DNA from: Polynucleobacter sp. AP-Sving-400A-A2
GTDB lineage: Bacteria > Pseudomonadota > Gammaproteobacteria > Burkholderiales > Burkholderiaceae
NCBI RefSeq assembly: GCF_018688155.1
Contig: NZ_CP061312.1
Location: 1,550,001 to 1,614,000 of the forward strand
Direction of reading: 5' to 3'
DNA: 64,000 bases
The notes below the pieces were generated by a model, which worked only from the letters and a program-made list of their open reading frames with translations, had not been told where the DNA came from and did not search any database. Made by a program: the position numbers and the translations under genes. Below are positions 35,177 through 44,632 of this stretch, piece by piece; the first letter of the stretch is position 1, and the number at the start of each line of letters is the position of its first letter.

Positions 35177-36100
35177 TTACTTAGCTGCAGCCATCTTGTT
35201 CTTGGATAAACCCCAAACATAAGCCGTTAAAAGATGAATCTTTTCAGGGCTCAATACTTTATCTTGAGACGGCATCATAGCCATCCGGCCTTTAGTGAGA
35301 GTCTCCACAATGGTTGCCTCTGATCCACCATATAGCCAAGTCTTATCAGTCAGGTTAGGTGCTCCCATGGCAATATTGCCTTTACCCTCTATACCATGAC
35401 AAGCTACGCAATTGGATTTAAATAATTCTGCGCCACGAGCGACTTTTGTATCGTCAGCAGTTAGACCAGATAAGCTGCGAACATGGTTGGCTAAATCTAC
35501 AATCTGCGTAGCCTCGAGATGTCCATATGCAGGCATTACTCCATTGCGTCCATTAATGAGGGTCGTCTTAATATTTTCTGGGGAACCGCCATAGAGCCAA
35601 TCTCCATCGGTCAAATTCGGAAAACCTTTTGCGCCGCCCGCATCTGAACCATGGCACTGAGCACAGGAGTTTAAAAATAAACGCTGACCCATTTCACGCG
35701 CCTTCGGATCTGCAGCAACTTCCTCAATATCCATCTTCACATACTTAGCGTACACAGGCTTTAACTCTTCATTTGCCTCCGTCATAGATCTCATCAAAGC
35801 GCCGTCAGTGGTATAGCCAACTACCCCTGGAAATGAACCTAAACCCGGAAATAACACTAGGTAGACCAAGGCAAAGATGCAAGATAACAAGAACATCCAC
35901 GCCCACCAGCGTGGCAATGGATTGTTGAGTTCGCGCAAATCGCCATCCCAAACATGACCTGTATCTGCTACTGCACCATCTGCTGTATGGATTACCTTAG
36001 CCTTACGTTGTGAAGCCAGAAGCCAAATACACCAAACAATACCGACTAATGAAACTAGCGCGATGTAATTACTCCAACCGCTATTAAAAAAGTCGCTCAT
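35177..36100 (-). CDS. ccoP: cbb3-type cytochrome oxidase subunit III (diheme c) CcoP
   Basis: A 307-residue membrane-anchored diheme cytochrome c. Two N-terminal membrane helices (about residues 11-29 and 66-86) bracket RWWAWMFLLSCIF, then two heme motifs CAQCH (C146-H150) and CVACH (C231-H235), each followed by a later Met ligand (NGVMPAYGH and MAMMPSQDKV). It passes electrons from soluble cytochrome c to CcoO/CcoN. Its ATG overlaps the ccoQ stop (ATGA). It needs the Ccm system encoded downstream in the window for heme attachment. Confidence 0.96.
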   Translation of the reverse strand: MSDFFNSGWSNYIALVSLVGIVWCIWLLASQRKAKVIHTADGAVADTGHVWDGDLRELNNPLPRWWAWMFLLSCIFALVYLVLFPGLGSFPGVVGYTTDGALMRSMTEANEELKPVYAKYVKMDIEEVAADPKAREMGQRLFLNSCAQCHGSDAGGAKGFPNLTDGDWLYGGSPENIKTTLINGRNGVMPAYGHLEATQIVDLANHVRSLSGLTADDTKVARGAELFKSNCVACHGIEGKGNIAMGAPNLTDKTWLYGGSEATIVETLTKGRMAMMPSQDKVLSPEKIHLLTAYVWGLSKNKMAAAK

Positions 36101-36264
36101 GATTTGTCCTTACTAAATTCATCCGGAAGATCAAATGGAAGTTCGGCTGATTCTTCATTGGCAGACTTTCTACCTGGAGACCAAGCCCACCAAACAATCC
36201 CTACAAAAAAGGCGAGTCCAATGACGGTCGAAAGAGCGGAAAGATAAGCTGTGATCTGTTCCAT
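36097..36264 (-). CDS. ccoQ: cbb3-type cytochrome oxidase subunit IV CcoQ
   Basis: A 55-residue protein with one membrane helix (LSTVIGLAFFVGIVWWAWSP) and an acidic tail (ESAELPFDLPDEF). The WWAWSPGRK stretch after the helix and the position between ccoO and ccoP identify it as CcoQ/FixQ, which stabilises the oxidase complex. It begins five bases after the ccoO stop and overlaps the ccoP start by four bases. The gene is too short for many ORF cut-offs. Confidence 0.93.
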   Translation of the reverse strand: MEQITAYLSALSTVIGLAFFVGIVWWAWSPGRKSANEESAELPFDLPDEFSKDKS

Positions 36265-36269
36265 TTGAT

Positions 36270-36920
36270 TTATTTCGCCACAACTTCATCAACCATGATG
36301 TAGCGACGATTGATGCCTAAACCTTGCAGATAGGCAATCAAGGCATCCTCTTCAGTCTTACCTTCCAAATCCTTAGGTGCCTCAGCAATCATTTCATCAG
36401 CGTAAGGAACGCCTAAACGACGCATTGCCATCATATGAGACTGAATCGAGGAAGCGTCAGCAGCGCTCTTCTGCAACCAAGGATATCCAGGCATATTGGA
36501 CTCAGGAACGACATCACGCGGATTACGCAAGTGGATACGATGCCAATCATCAGAGTAACGAGCACCAACCCGAGCTAAATCAGGGCCAGTACGCTTACTA
36601 CCCCATAGGAAAGGACGATCAAATACTGACTCACCAGCCAAGGAATAAGGGCCGTAACGCTCAACTTCTGAACGTAATGTACGAATCTGTTGTGAATGAC
36701 AGCCAACGCAACCTTCACGCTGGTAGATGTCACGACCAGCCAAACGTAATGCTGTGTATGGTGCTACCCCAGGGCTTGGTTCAGTTGTGGTGTGCTGAAA
36801 AAATAGAGGAACAATTTGCACTAAACCAGCGATAGACACCACAATGATGGTGGCAATAATTAACCAGCCAACATTTTTTTCAAGGGTTCCGTGAGAAAAG
36901 AATTTATTTTCATTAGACAT
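36270..36920 (-). CDS. ccoO: cbb3-type cytochrome oxidase subunit II (monoheme c) CcoO
   Basis: A 216-residue membrane-bound cytochrome c: one N-terminal helix ([22 protein letters not shown]) and a heme motif [10 protein letters not shown] with C71, C74 and H75. [22 protein letters not shown] and the Met in SNMPGYPWL complete the family pattern. It takes electrons from CcoP and hands them to CcoN. It lies between ccoN (11 bases) and ccoQ (5 bases). Confidence 0.96.
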   Translation of the reverse strand: MSNENKFFSHGTLEKNVGWLIIATIIVVSIAGLVQIVPLFFQHTTTEPSPGVAPYTALRLAGRDIYQREGCVGCHSQQIRTLRSEVERYGPYSLAGESVFDRPFLWGSKRTGPDLARVGARYSDDWHRIHLRNPRDVVPESNMPGYPWLQKSAADASSIQSHMMAMRRLGVPYADEMIAEAPKDLEGKTEEDALIAYLQGLGINRRYIMVDEVVAK

Positions 36921-36931
36921 TTTTCCTCCCC

Positions 36932-38374
36932 TTAGCGAATAGCTGCTGATGTTTGTGGAATAGGAGCATTGACGAATGTTTTACCAATTACCGTCTTATA
37001 AACGTTATATGCCATCAAGAGCATGCCGCTTAAGTAACAGAGGCCGCCTAACAAACGAATCACATAAAAAGGATAGGTTGCTTTTACAGACTCAACAAAG
37101 CTGTAAGTTAATGTGCCATCTGGCTCAAATGCTCTCCACATCAAACCTTGCATTACTCCGGCAATCCACATCGCAGCAATGTAAAGCACCACACCGATCG
37201 TGGCGATCCAGAAATGCATCTCAATTAAGCGGATGCTATACATGTCTTTTTGTCCAACTAAACGGGGAAAAAGGTAGTACAGGGAGCCAATCGTAATCAT
37301 GGCAACCCATCCGAGGGCGCCTGAGTGAACGTGGCCAATAGTCCAGTCGGTGTAATGCGACAAGCTATTAACAGTCTTGATAGACATCATTGAACCTTCA
37401 AACGTAGACATGCCATAGAAAGACAATGCCACTACCAAGAATTTTAAGATGGGATCGGTGCGTAATTTAGACCAAGCACCAGATAAAGTCATGATGCCGT
37501 TGATCATGCCGCCCCATGATGGAGCCAACAAAATAATAGAGAATACAGTTCCGAGTGACTGAGCCCAGTCAGGCAAAGACGTGTGTTGTAAATGATGAGG
37601 GCCCGCCCACATGTAGGTGAAGTTCAAAGCCCAGAAGTGAACGATGGATAAGCGATATGAATAGATTGGACGCTCTGCTTGCTTGGGAATGAAGTAATAC
37701 ATCATGCCTAAGAAGCTGGTCGTTAAGAAAAACCCAACTGCATTGTGGCCATACCACCACTGCACCATGGCGTCTTGTACACCGGCATATGCGGAATAGG
37801 ATTTCCACATACTTGCAGGCATTTCCAAATTGTTAAAAATATGCAGAATGGCAATCGTCAGGATATACGCGCCAAAGAACCAATTGGAAACATAAATATG
37901 CTTTGTTTTACGTTTCATAATGGTGCCAAAAAAAACCACAGCATAGGCAACCCAAACCAAGGTGATCAGGATATCAATTGGCCACTCTAGTTCTGCGTAT
38001 TCCTTAGAGCTTGATATGCCCAGAGGCAAGGTAATTGCGGCCAGCACAATCACTAACTGCCAACCCCAAAAAGTAAAAGTGGCTAGCTTGTCACAAAAAA
38101 GTCTTGCCTGGCATGTGCGCTGCACGATGTAATAAGATGTCGCAAATAAGGCCGATCCACCGAATGCAAAAATGACCGCATTGGTATGCAATGGGCGTAA
38201 GCGGCCATAGCTTAACCAGGGAATATTAAAAGTGATATCAGGCCAAATTAGCTGTGCAGCAAGGACGACTCCCACAAGCATGCCCACAATTCCCCAAAGC
38301 ACCGTAACGATGGCAAATTGGCTGACAACTTTGTAATTGAAAGTATCTTGATTGCTCCCCACGGTAAGCCCCAT
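36932..38374 (-). CDS. ccoN: cbb3-type cytochrome oxidase catalytic subunit I CcoN
   Basis: A 480-residue heme-copper oxidase subunit with twelve membrane segments. Heme and copper histidines are seen in [44 protein letters not shown] and [14 protein letters not shown]. It reduces oxygen at a heme b3-CuB site with high oxygen affinity and pumps protons. First gene of the ccoNOQP-ccoG operon; GGAG stands six bases before its ATG. The FNR box and -10 element upstream imply induction at low oxygen. Confidence 0.97.
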   Translation of the reverse strand: MGLTVGSNQDTFNYKVVSQFAIVTVLWGIVGMLVGVVLAAQLIWPDITFNIPWLSYGRLRPLHTNAVIFAFGGSALFATSYYIVQRTCQARLFCDKLATFTFWGWQLVIVLAAITLPLGISSSKEYAELEWPIDILITLVWVAYAVVFFGTIMKRKTKHIYVSNWFFGAYILTIAILHIFNNLEMPASMWKSYSAYAGVQDAMVQWWYGHNAVGFFLTTSFLGMMYYFIPKQAERPIYSYRLSIVHFWALNFTYMWAGPHHLQHTSLPDWAQSLGTVFSIILLAPSWGGMINGIMTLSGAWSKLRTDPILKFLVVALSFYGMSTFEGSMMSIKTVNSLSHYTDWTIGHVHSGALGWVAMITIGSLYYLFPRLVGQKDMYSIRLIEMHFWIATIGVVLYIAAMWIAGVMQGLMWRAFEPDGTLTYSFVESVKATYPFYVIRLLGGLCYLSGMLLMAYNVYKTVIGKTFVNAPIPQTSAAIR

Positions 38375-38427
38375 GGTCTCTCCTTTTTTGCGACCTAACA
38401 GCGAAATAGCCCAAACAGGCTAGATTG

Positions 38428-38433
38428 ATTATC
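38428..38433 (-). promoter_or_regulatory. Predicted -10 element of the ccoN promoter
   Basis: GATAAT on the minus strand matches TATAAT at five of six positions. Taking the FNR box centre as -41.5 puts this hexamer exactly at -12 to -7, with transcription start near 38421, 47 bases before ccoN. No -35 element is evident, as expected for a class II FNR promoter. Confidence 0.72.
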
Positions 38434-38455
38434 AAAGTTAGGATGAAAGGTCGTT

Positions 38456-38469
38456 TTGATCTATATCAA
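38456..38469 (-). promoter_or_regulatory. FNR box upstream of ccoN
   Basis: TTGATATAGATCAA (minus strand) is a perfect match to the FNR consensus TTGAT-N4-ATCAA. It lies 82 bases before the ccoN start. The window's FNR keeps the E-xx-SR reading helix, so direct activation at low oxygen is expected. The site is between ccoN and ccoS and may not serve ccoS, which is transcribed toward it. Confidence 0.92.
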
Positions 38470-38544
38470 AAAGGATGCGTGCATTTACGCTTTTTGCAAC
38501 TAGATTGAGTTGCTCACACTACCTAACTACTTAAAAAAATAGAG

Positions 38545-38724
38545 TTATTTTTTATAGTGATCACTTATATTCTTGGATTTAGGCGTGTCATCATCCATCA
38601 AAATCGCCTCCCCTGGTCCCTCTAGATCATCAAATTGACCTGCTTTCACAGACCAAAAGAAAATCCAAGCCAAGAGGCCGATCAACAGCAGGGAAATGGG
38701 GATTAAGAGAAAAAGGCTTTCCAT
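38545..38724 (-). CDS. ccoS: cbb3-type oxidase assembly protein CcoS
   Basis: A 59-residue protein with one N-terminal membrane helix (LFLLIPISLLLIGLLAWIFF) followed by WSVKAGQFDDLEGPGEAIL and a DDD motif, the unmistakable CcoS/FixS pattern. CcoS is needed for heme insertion into CcoN. The start lies ten bases after the ccoI stop on the same strand, so it is co-transcribed with ccoI. Too short for many gene callers. Confidence 0.94.
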   Translation of the reverse strand: MESLFLLIPISLLLIGLLAWIFFWSVKAGQFDDLEGPGEAILMDDDTPKSKNISDHYKK

Positions 38725-38733
38725 CCCTCTAGT

Positions 38734-41172
38734 CTAGGCCTTTCTAAGACGCCAGGCATTTAATGTAACCGCCAAGGAGGATAGAGACATACCAATACCA
38801 GCAACCCAGGGGTTGACCCACCCCATCATCGCTACTGGAATGGCTAGCAAGTTATAGACCAGCGCCCAAATCAAGTTTTCTTTAATCACCCGCTGCGTTT
38901 TATCAGCCAGTAGTAGCGATTGGGCTAAAGGAGCTAAGGAGCTTGCAGTCAAGATCGCATCCGCACCCGCTGTAGCGAGGGGTGCACCCGCTCCGACCGC
39001 AATAGAAACATCCGCTCGCGCCAATAAAGGGGCATCGTTAATACCATCACCAATTGCCCAAACAACCCGATCCTTTTTTTGTAGGCTCTCAATATAGCGA
39101 TATTTATCTTCTGGAGAGCATGCACCTTTGAACTGATCGATACCAACATGGTGCGCCCACCATGCCACCGTCACTTCATCATCTCCTGAAACCAAATGGA
39201 CCGCAATCTTGCGAGACCTCGCTGCAGTTAATAACTTTTCCAATCCCGCTCTTGGAGTATCTAAGAATAGAAAGCTCGCAATCAACCCCTGGTCATCTGC
39301 TAGATGTACTTGCCCATATTGACCGTCTTGCACAATCTGCTGAGCACCCACCCACGCAGCACTTCCCAGTCGATAAATACCTGAGCTCAGGCCTTTACCC
39401 AATTGATTAATCACTGCCTCAGGCAAGGTGCTTAGCGAAAGATTGTCAGCTTCTGCAGCACGCAATAGTGATAGCGCAAGAGGATGTTTTTGACCTACCT
39501 CCATGGACGCGGCAATTTTCAATGCATCTACTCGAGAAAAATCTGAGCGGGCAACTAGAACTTCTTTTAATTCTGGTTGACCCATAGTGAGAGTGCCAGT
39601 TTTGTCCAGCACCAAATCTGTTGTCTTGACCAAACCTTTCAGTACATGGCCACGCACAATCAACAAACCGAGCTTTGTTACAGCCCCTTGGGCTGCAGCC
39701 ATCGCCGTTGGTACAGCAAGAGAAAGGGCGCAAGGGCAACTAGCAACCAGCACAGAGACCAAAACAGTCCAGGCTCTACTCGGGTCGACGTAGTACCAAA
39801 TTGCTGAAGATAAAAAAGCAATCATCAACAGAAAGCCTACAAAATATCCAGCCCACTTTTCTGCGAGACTTACCATGACAGGTTTGGCTTGCAATGCTTG
39901 ATCCAGTAATGAGGCGATACCTGCAATACGAGTAGATTGACCTACAGCATCGATTCTCATCAATACAGGATTGAGGATGTTGTGCGTACCTGCATACACT
40001 CGATCACCAATCTTCTTATCAATCGGCTTAGATTCACCAGTAAGCAGTGACTCATCTAGAGAGCTCTCATACTCAATCAAAATGCCGTCAGCCGGAACCA
40101 CATCACCTGGAGGAACACGAATCACTTCACCAGGGTTACAGCGAACCACTGGCACAATTTCAACCTGCAAAGACGTGGGATAGTTCGGCACCCTCTCACA
40201 CGTGGCAGGTAGTTGTTTTGCCAGCGCCTCTGCTCCACCCTGCGCATCTTGTCGTGCCAATAACTCTACGAAACGTGCCGCCAAAATAAAGGCAACAAAC
40301 ATGGTGATGGAATCAAAATAGCCTTGACCTGAGCCTGTTACGAGATTTACGGTGCCCGCACTAAATGCTAGGGCTAGAGCCAAAGCAATTGGCACATCCA
40401 TACCCAATATATGCGCTTGCCGAAACGAAGCAACACTCCTCCAAGCTGCCCGGAAAATCGGGCCAGCTGAATAAGTCATTACTGGAACCGTGAGAATCCA
40501 GCTAGTCCAGCCTAAAAGCAGGTCATATTCCACCGTAATATCACTATCACCAACGTAGCTTGGCCAGGCATACATCATGACTTGCATCATGCCTAGTAAT
40601 GCAACTCCGAGTCTAGTAAGCAATTGCCGACGTTCTTTTTTAGATTTCTCAATGGATAGTGAGGGCTCAAAAGGCCACGCCTCGTAACCAATGCGTTCTA
40701 TTTCAAAGAGTAAGCGAGCAAGACTGGTTTTCTCAGGTGAAAATTCCACCTTGACCTTTTGACTTACGTAGTTAATCTGCACTTCTTTGACACCAGGCAT
40801 ACGTCGTAAGTGCTGCTCGCATAACCACACGCAAGCGGCGCAGCGAATCTTCTCTAGCCGAAGAGTGGTCTCTAGATAGCTGCCATCACTGCTCGGGCGA
40901 GTGTATCGACTAAGCAAAGAGGGATCGTCGTAAGGGGCAAGGCTGTCAGGTATTTCACTTGAAGCAAGGTAAGCTGCGGGCTTATCGCTTGACTGTGCAC
41001 GGCGCGCATAAAATACTTCTAAGCCTTCGCCATGAATTGTTTGTGCAATTGCCATGCAACCAGCACAACAGAATTTTCTATTGATGCCGGCAAGCTCAAG
41101 CTCGTAATAATCGTTCGGAAAAATAAAGCTACCGCAGTGATAACAACTACTACTTGGTAGGCTAGAGTTCAT
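38734..41172 (-). CDS. ccoI: Copper-translocating P1B-type ATPase CcoI (FixI-like)
   Basis: An 812-residue copper pump that supplies copper for cbb3 oxidase. The N-terminus has a cysteine-rich zone (CYHCGS at 10-13, CCAGC at 35-39) typical of CcoI, then a heavy-metal domain with CAACVWLC (C111, C114). The catalytic part has the membrane CPC motif (ASCPCALSLAVPTAMAAAQG), DKTGT, and GDGINDAP. The ATG at 41172 is used because the cysteine zone starts the family; a longer frame to 41298 would overlap the upstream MFS gene heavily. It precedes ccoS. Confidence 0.95.
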   Translation of the reverse strand: MNSSLPSSSCYHCGSFIFPNDYYELELAGINRKFCCAGCMAIAQTIHGEGLEVFYARRAQSSDKPAAYLASSEIPDSLAPYDDPSLLSRYTRPSSDGSYLETTLRLEKIRCAACVWLCEQHLRRMPGVKEVQINYVSQKVKVEFSPEKTSLARLLFEIERIGYEAWPFEPSLSIEKSKKERRQLLTRLGVALLGMMQVMMYAWPSYVGDSDITVEYDLLLGWTSWILTVPVMTYSAGPIFRAAWRSVASFRQAHILGMDVPIALALALAFSAGTVNLVTGSGQGYFDSITMFVAFILAARFVELLARQDAQGGAEALAKQLPATCERVPNYPTSLQVEIVPVVRCNPGEVIRVPPGDVVPADGILIEYESSLDESLLTGESKPIDKKIGDRVYAGTHNILNPVLMRIDAVGQSTRIAGIASLLDQALQAKPVMVSLAEKWAGYFVGFLLMIAFLSSAIWYYVDPSRAWTVLVSVLVASCPCALSLAVPTAMAAAQGAVTKLGLLIVRGHVLKGLVKTTDLVLDKTGTLTMGQPELKEVLVARSDFSRVDALKIAASMEVGQKHPLALSLLRAAEADNLSLSTLPEAVINQLGKGLSSGIYRLGSAAWVGAQQIVQDGQYGQVHLADDQGLIASFLFLDTPRAGLEKLLTAARSRKIAVHLVSGDDEVTVAWWAHHVGIDQFKGACSPEDKYRYIESLQKKDRVVWAIGDGINDAPLLARADVSIAVGAGAPLATAGADAILTASSLAPLAQSLLLADKTQRVIKENLIWALVYNLLAIPVAMMGWVNPWVAGIGMSLSSLAVTLNAWRLRKA

Positions 41173-41179
41173 GAATGAA

Positions 41180-42424
41180 TCATGACTTGCGGGTGATATA
41201 CCCACCAACCCAGCCGTTACGGCGCTCATACAGTACAAACAGAACACCCCAAACGACCACCGCAGCATAGGCCCAGACCCAGGATATTTGCGAGGCACGT
41301 GAGCCAGTTAAATCAAGTACAAAACCAAAAATAGCTGGGCCCAACAACCCTCCCCCAAAGCCCATCAGGGAATGGAGCCCCATTGCAGCACCTTTAATAT
41401 TGTCTTTGGCACTAATGACTAAGCCTGCAGTTAAGGTGGAAGAATCAGCCATGATGAAAATTGTATGTCCTACTGCTAAGGCAATAATTAACCACCAAGA
41501 TTGTCCTGTTGACCAAGCGAGCGCCACACCAAATGCTGCGCTAGATAACATGACAAAGAAAATCCATTTTTGACGCCCTATTCTTAAGGCAATCTCATTT
41601 CCAATGATGGATGCAGGAACACCAAAGAAATTAATCACGCCCGCAAGAGTGGTTGCAGTTAATAGAAAGGGGTCGCCGGTCACAATGGCACAGAAACCAA
41701 AAAAGGCTACGATCCAACTACGGCAAGCGAACAACTCGATGGAGTGGGCGGTATAGCCAAAGATAAATCCTGAGGCTGTTTTATCTTGCAAGACTAAGCG
41801 CCACTTATCCACCGGAAAAATATCATGTAAGCGAATACGTATTGGGCCATGCCACTTTTTATGGGTGAGCGCAGGAATAAATAAGAGCACAATCAACAAT
41901 GCTGTGAATGGGCCTAAGGCGATGATTCCAAAAACATAGCGCCAGCCCAAACTATTTAAGATCCAACCAGAGCAAAGATAAGAGAAGCCAGTGCCAATAC
42001 CAAAGAATGCGGTATAAAAAGCAATGTGGCGAGTCAGTTCTCCGGTTTTAATACGATCTGACAGAATTTTTAAGCCAGGCATATACGTACCCGCTAAACC
42101 GACGCCATTGAGCGCCATAAATATTAAGGCGGTCCAAAAGTTATAGGCAAAGAGGCCCATACCGAGTAATCCACAGGTCGCTGAAAGACCCCCTACGAGA
42201 TAGACTTTTTTTGCATCAACGCGATCGGTGAGAGCGGTTGCCAATGGAACCATCAGCATGTAACCAAAGAAGAAAGCACTAGCAATTAAGCCGGACTGTA
42301 AATTACTCAGATGCCATTCATCTTGCAGTGTGGTTAACACTACCGCGTAACAGGCAAAACCCAATAGCGCACAAGTTTGCGCCATCAGCATCAGGGGTGT
42401 GTAACCAGCAGGCTTTAAACGCAT
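41180..42424 (-). CDS. MFS transporter
   Basis: A 414-residue major-facilitator protein with about twelve membrane segments. The loop after segment two reads VPLATALTDRVDAKKVYLVGG, a variant of the MFS motif, and GGLLGPAIFGFVLDLTG lies near the end. It resembles nitrate- or drug-type MFS carriers but I cannot assign cargo. Only six bases separate it from the 2-oxoglutarate dioxygenase gene upstream, so the pair is probably an operon, and ccoI follows after seven bases. Export of the dioxygenase product is a natural hypothesis. Confidence 0.87.
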   Translation of the reverse strand: MRLKPAGYTPLMLMAQTCALLGFACYAVVLTTLQDEWHLSNLQSGLIASAFFFGYMLMVPLATALTDRVDAKKVYLVGGLSATCGLLGMGLFAYNFWTALIFMALNGVGLAGTYMPGLKILSDRIKTGELTRHIAFYTAFFGIGTGFSYLCSGWILNSLGWRYVFGIIALGPFTALLIVLLFIPALTHKKWHGPIRIRLHDIFPVDKWRLVLQDKTASGFIFGYTAHSIELFACRSWIVAFFGFCAIVTGDPFLLTATTLAGVINFFGVPASIIGNEIALRIGRQKWIFFVMLSSAAFGVALAWSTGQSWWLIIALAVGHTIFIMADSSTLTAGLVISAKDNIKGAAMGLHSLMGFGGGLLGPAIFGFVLDLTGSRASQISWVWAYAAVVVWGVLFVLYERRNGWVGGYITRKS

Positions 42425-42430
42425 TAGAAA

Positions 42431-43186
42431 TTACTGCTGACTACTGCTGGGGGAATCCTGGAAGCCGTTAGAGCGGAACGTGAGTACCAAAGTATCCCTA
42501 TAGCCGTACTGCCCCAAGGGCTGAATGGGAGTAGATTCATGAATCATTCTTTCATCGTTCATGAGCAATAAAGACCAAGGCTCTGTGAGGATAAATCGCA
42601 AACCAGTAGAACCAGTTGCACTAAAAATTCGGGTCTCGCCACCCTTGACATCGACTCGATTGATTAAAAAGACAGCTACAAAATCAACACCGTCACGATG
42701 AGCCCCCTCAGGCGTTGGTCGCCCAATCCCATCGGTCGTATCAATCCGAAATTGGTGTGCCTCAATAAACCAGGTATTGACTTGCTTAACGCCATCCAGA
42801 ATATGAGTTAATCCCAGCAAAAGAGCATGCCAAGCAGGATTGCTAGTGAGCTCAGTTTGGGAAGGCTCAAACCAACGCTCGATACCGCCATGCAGGGCGT
42901 TGTAATTGACAGACTGCCAGTGGGCACGATGCGGCACGCTAGCCAAAGATGCATCCTTGATCTCAAAGCTTGAATGACGGCGAAAGCGATACCGCCCACC
43001 ATCCTTAAGATAGGGATCTCTAGGCAAGCCCTCCCAGAACTGAGTGAGATTGCGTAGCTGATCAAGATCCACATGTGCAATTTGTGCAACATCCTGAGCA
43101 GAGACAACTGCAAAACCATCATCTCGTAAAGACTGAACTAACTCCTTAGCGGGCGTTAGTGGGGGCAAAAGGCTGGAAAGAGTCAT
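42431..43186 (-). CDS. 2-oxoglutarate/Fe(II) dioxygenase, amino-acid hydroxylase-like
   Basis: A 251-residue member of the 2OG-Fe dioxygenase family that contains bacterial L-isoleucine and related amino-acid hydroxylases. The iron facial triad is H163, D165 (GAHRDGVDF) and H216 (ERMIHESTP), and R230 (YGYRDTL) is placed to bind 2-oxoglutarate. FRRHSSFEI in the N-terminal half is also typical. It probably hydroxylates a free amino acid in the cytoplasm using oxygen. It is coupled to an MFS gene downstream and follows a membrane TAXI gene upstream. Substrate unknown. Confidence 0.85.
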   Translation of the reverse strand: MTLSSLLPPLTPAKELVQSLRDDGFAVVSAQDVAQIAHVDLDQLRNLTQFWEGLPRDPYLKDGGRYRFRRHSSFEIKDASLASVPHRAHWQSVNYNALHGGIERWFEPSQTELTSNPAWHALLLGLTHILDGVKQVNTWFIEAHQFRIDTTDGIGRPTPEGAHRDGVDFVAVFLINRVDVKGGETRIFSATGSTGLRFILTEPWSLLLMNDERMIHESTPIQPLGQYGYRDTLVLTFRSNGFQDSPSSSQQ

Positions 43187-43215
43187 GGGTTTATTTTAGG
43201 CGCATACCAATCCAT

Positions 43216-44541
43216 TTAGGGATACAGCTTCAAACGGCTGCGCACCTCTCCCACATGACCTTTTAAGTCGTACAACTCTTTTGCATCCAACATGGACACT
43301 TTGATATTACCCACCCTTCGCTCAATAAGCTCTAAGTCCTTCAGATTCTTTTCTTTTAAGTCTGGATTAGAGGCATTTCTTTCTACCACCTTAAGCTCTT
43401 CATATACCTGAGCTAACTTCAGTCGTAAAAGCAAATTTTTGGCTGCAGGAATATAGGTAAATAAAGGAATCAAAATCACCAGTAGTGGAATCACAATTTT
43501 TGCGAAGCGTGCAATCCATACCGCTGTCCAGAAAGGTAAATGGCGATATAAGAAAGACGGGCCATCCTTTAAGTAGATTTCAGCATCAACATGCAAAGGA
43601 AAATCAAGACCAGTTCCAGATGGAAACTCTCCCGGCTTTTGTAAGTAGGAATACGTTTTTAAAATATCGTAGGTAGAGCTAAGCAATAGTGTTACCAATG
43701 CAGGACTAATGTCATTCTTACTCACCAAGGTAGCTGTTGCTGCAAGTACCTGAATATCTTGACGCGGAAGATCATAGGCAATGCTGACGACGCCACGTGG
43801 CACCGTTACTTTTGAGAGGAAAGGAAATAAGTGAACATAGGCTTCAGCCTGCTCAAAGTTCATTAAGCGAATGCCGGGAGTTTCGTAAAACTTTTTGACT
43901 ACAGGAGCCTCCGCAGCACTTACCAAAAATACAGCATCTAGCTCCCCTTTTTTGAACTTCTCTAATGCATCAAGTGGCTTTAATTTTTCAGCACGAATAT
44001 CGCTAAGGCTCAATCCACTTGCAGAAAGTAATTGAGAGGTCAGGGATAGCGTGCCGCTACCTTCATTGCCGATGGACACTCGCTTCCCTTTTAACTGACT
44101 CAATAAACCTAAGCGCCCAGATTCACTTGGAAAGCTGGACTCCCTGTACCAAACCCATACCGGCTCATAAAAAACGCCGGCGATAGAAATGAAATCAGGA
44201 TACTTGGATAAGTCTGCTACGCCACCCTGAACCATGGCAAAGTCAACTCCAGAGTGCGGGTCCTTTAATAGCGCCAAGTTATCACTTGTTCCACCAGTAG
44301 TTCGTAACTTGAGAGAAATACCCTCCTGGGCAAGCTCACTTTGGAGCTTTTCACCAAATTGCTGATACAGGCCGGTTGGGAAACCTGTGGCCAATTCAAT
44401 CGATCTCGGTGGAGGCGGCACGAGCACCCAGAGTGTGGCAAACAGTAAGGCCACTAGACCCAAAAAGGCTATGCCAACCGCAACAGGGTTATAGATATTT
44501 TTGCGTATGAAGTTCATCAGAATTCTGCTTGTTTTTGTCAT
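43216..44541 (-). CDS. Membrane-anchored TAXI-family binding protein
   Basis: A 441-residue protein in which a TAXI binding domain (about residues 47-320) with ATGFPTGLYQQFGEKL and LKGKRVSIGNEGSGTLSLTS lies between two membrane segments: VAVGIAFLGLVALLFATLWVLV near residues 17-38 and VIPLLVILIPLFTYIPAA near 352-369. The C-terminal 75 residues after the second segment are charged and probably coiled coil (EELKVVERNASNPDLKEKNL). There is no TRAP permease alongside. It thus looks like a tethered sensor or an unusual accessory rather than a free periplasmic binder. The gene stands alone on this strand. Confidence 0.83.
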   Translation of the reverse strand: MTKTSRILMNFIRKNIYNPVAVGIAFLGLVALLFATLWVLVPPPPRSIELATGFPTGLYQQFGEKLQSELAQEGISLKLRTTGGTSDNLALLKDPHSGVDFAMVQGGVADLSKYPDFISIAGVFYEPVWVWYRESSFPSESGRLGLLSQLKGKRVSIGNEGSGTLSLTSQLLSASGLSLSDIRAEKLKPLDALEKFKKGELDAVFLVSAAEAPVVKKFYETPGIRLMNFEQAEAYVHLFPFLSKVTVPRGVVSIAYDLPRQDIQVLAATATLVSKNDISPALVTLLLSSTYDILKTYSYLQKPGEFPSGTGLDFPLHVDAEIYLKDGPSFLYRHLPFWTAVWIARFAKIVIPLLVILIPLFTYIPAAKNLLLRLKLAQVYEELKVVERNASNPDLKEKNLKDLELIERRVGNIKVSMLDAKELYDLKGHVGEVRSRLKLYP

Positions 44542-44632
44542 TATGCCCCGAGCCCAAGGATCTAGAGCGGAATGAATTGATTCGAATTATTTCGGGATAA
44601 GATGGGGGTTTTAAAGAACCATTAGGACAATC

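Noticed and set aside
38425..38435. TTGATTATCAA as a second FNR site
   Set aside because: The half-sites are separated by one base instead of four, and the stretch coincides with the predicted -10 element of the ccoN promoter.
41173..41298. 42-residue N-terminal extension of CcoI
   Set aside because: It overlaps the 3' end of the MFS gene, and the family's cysteine-rich start lies right after the chosen ATG.
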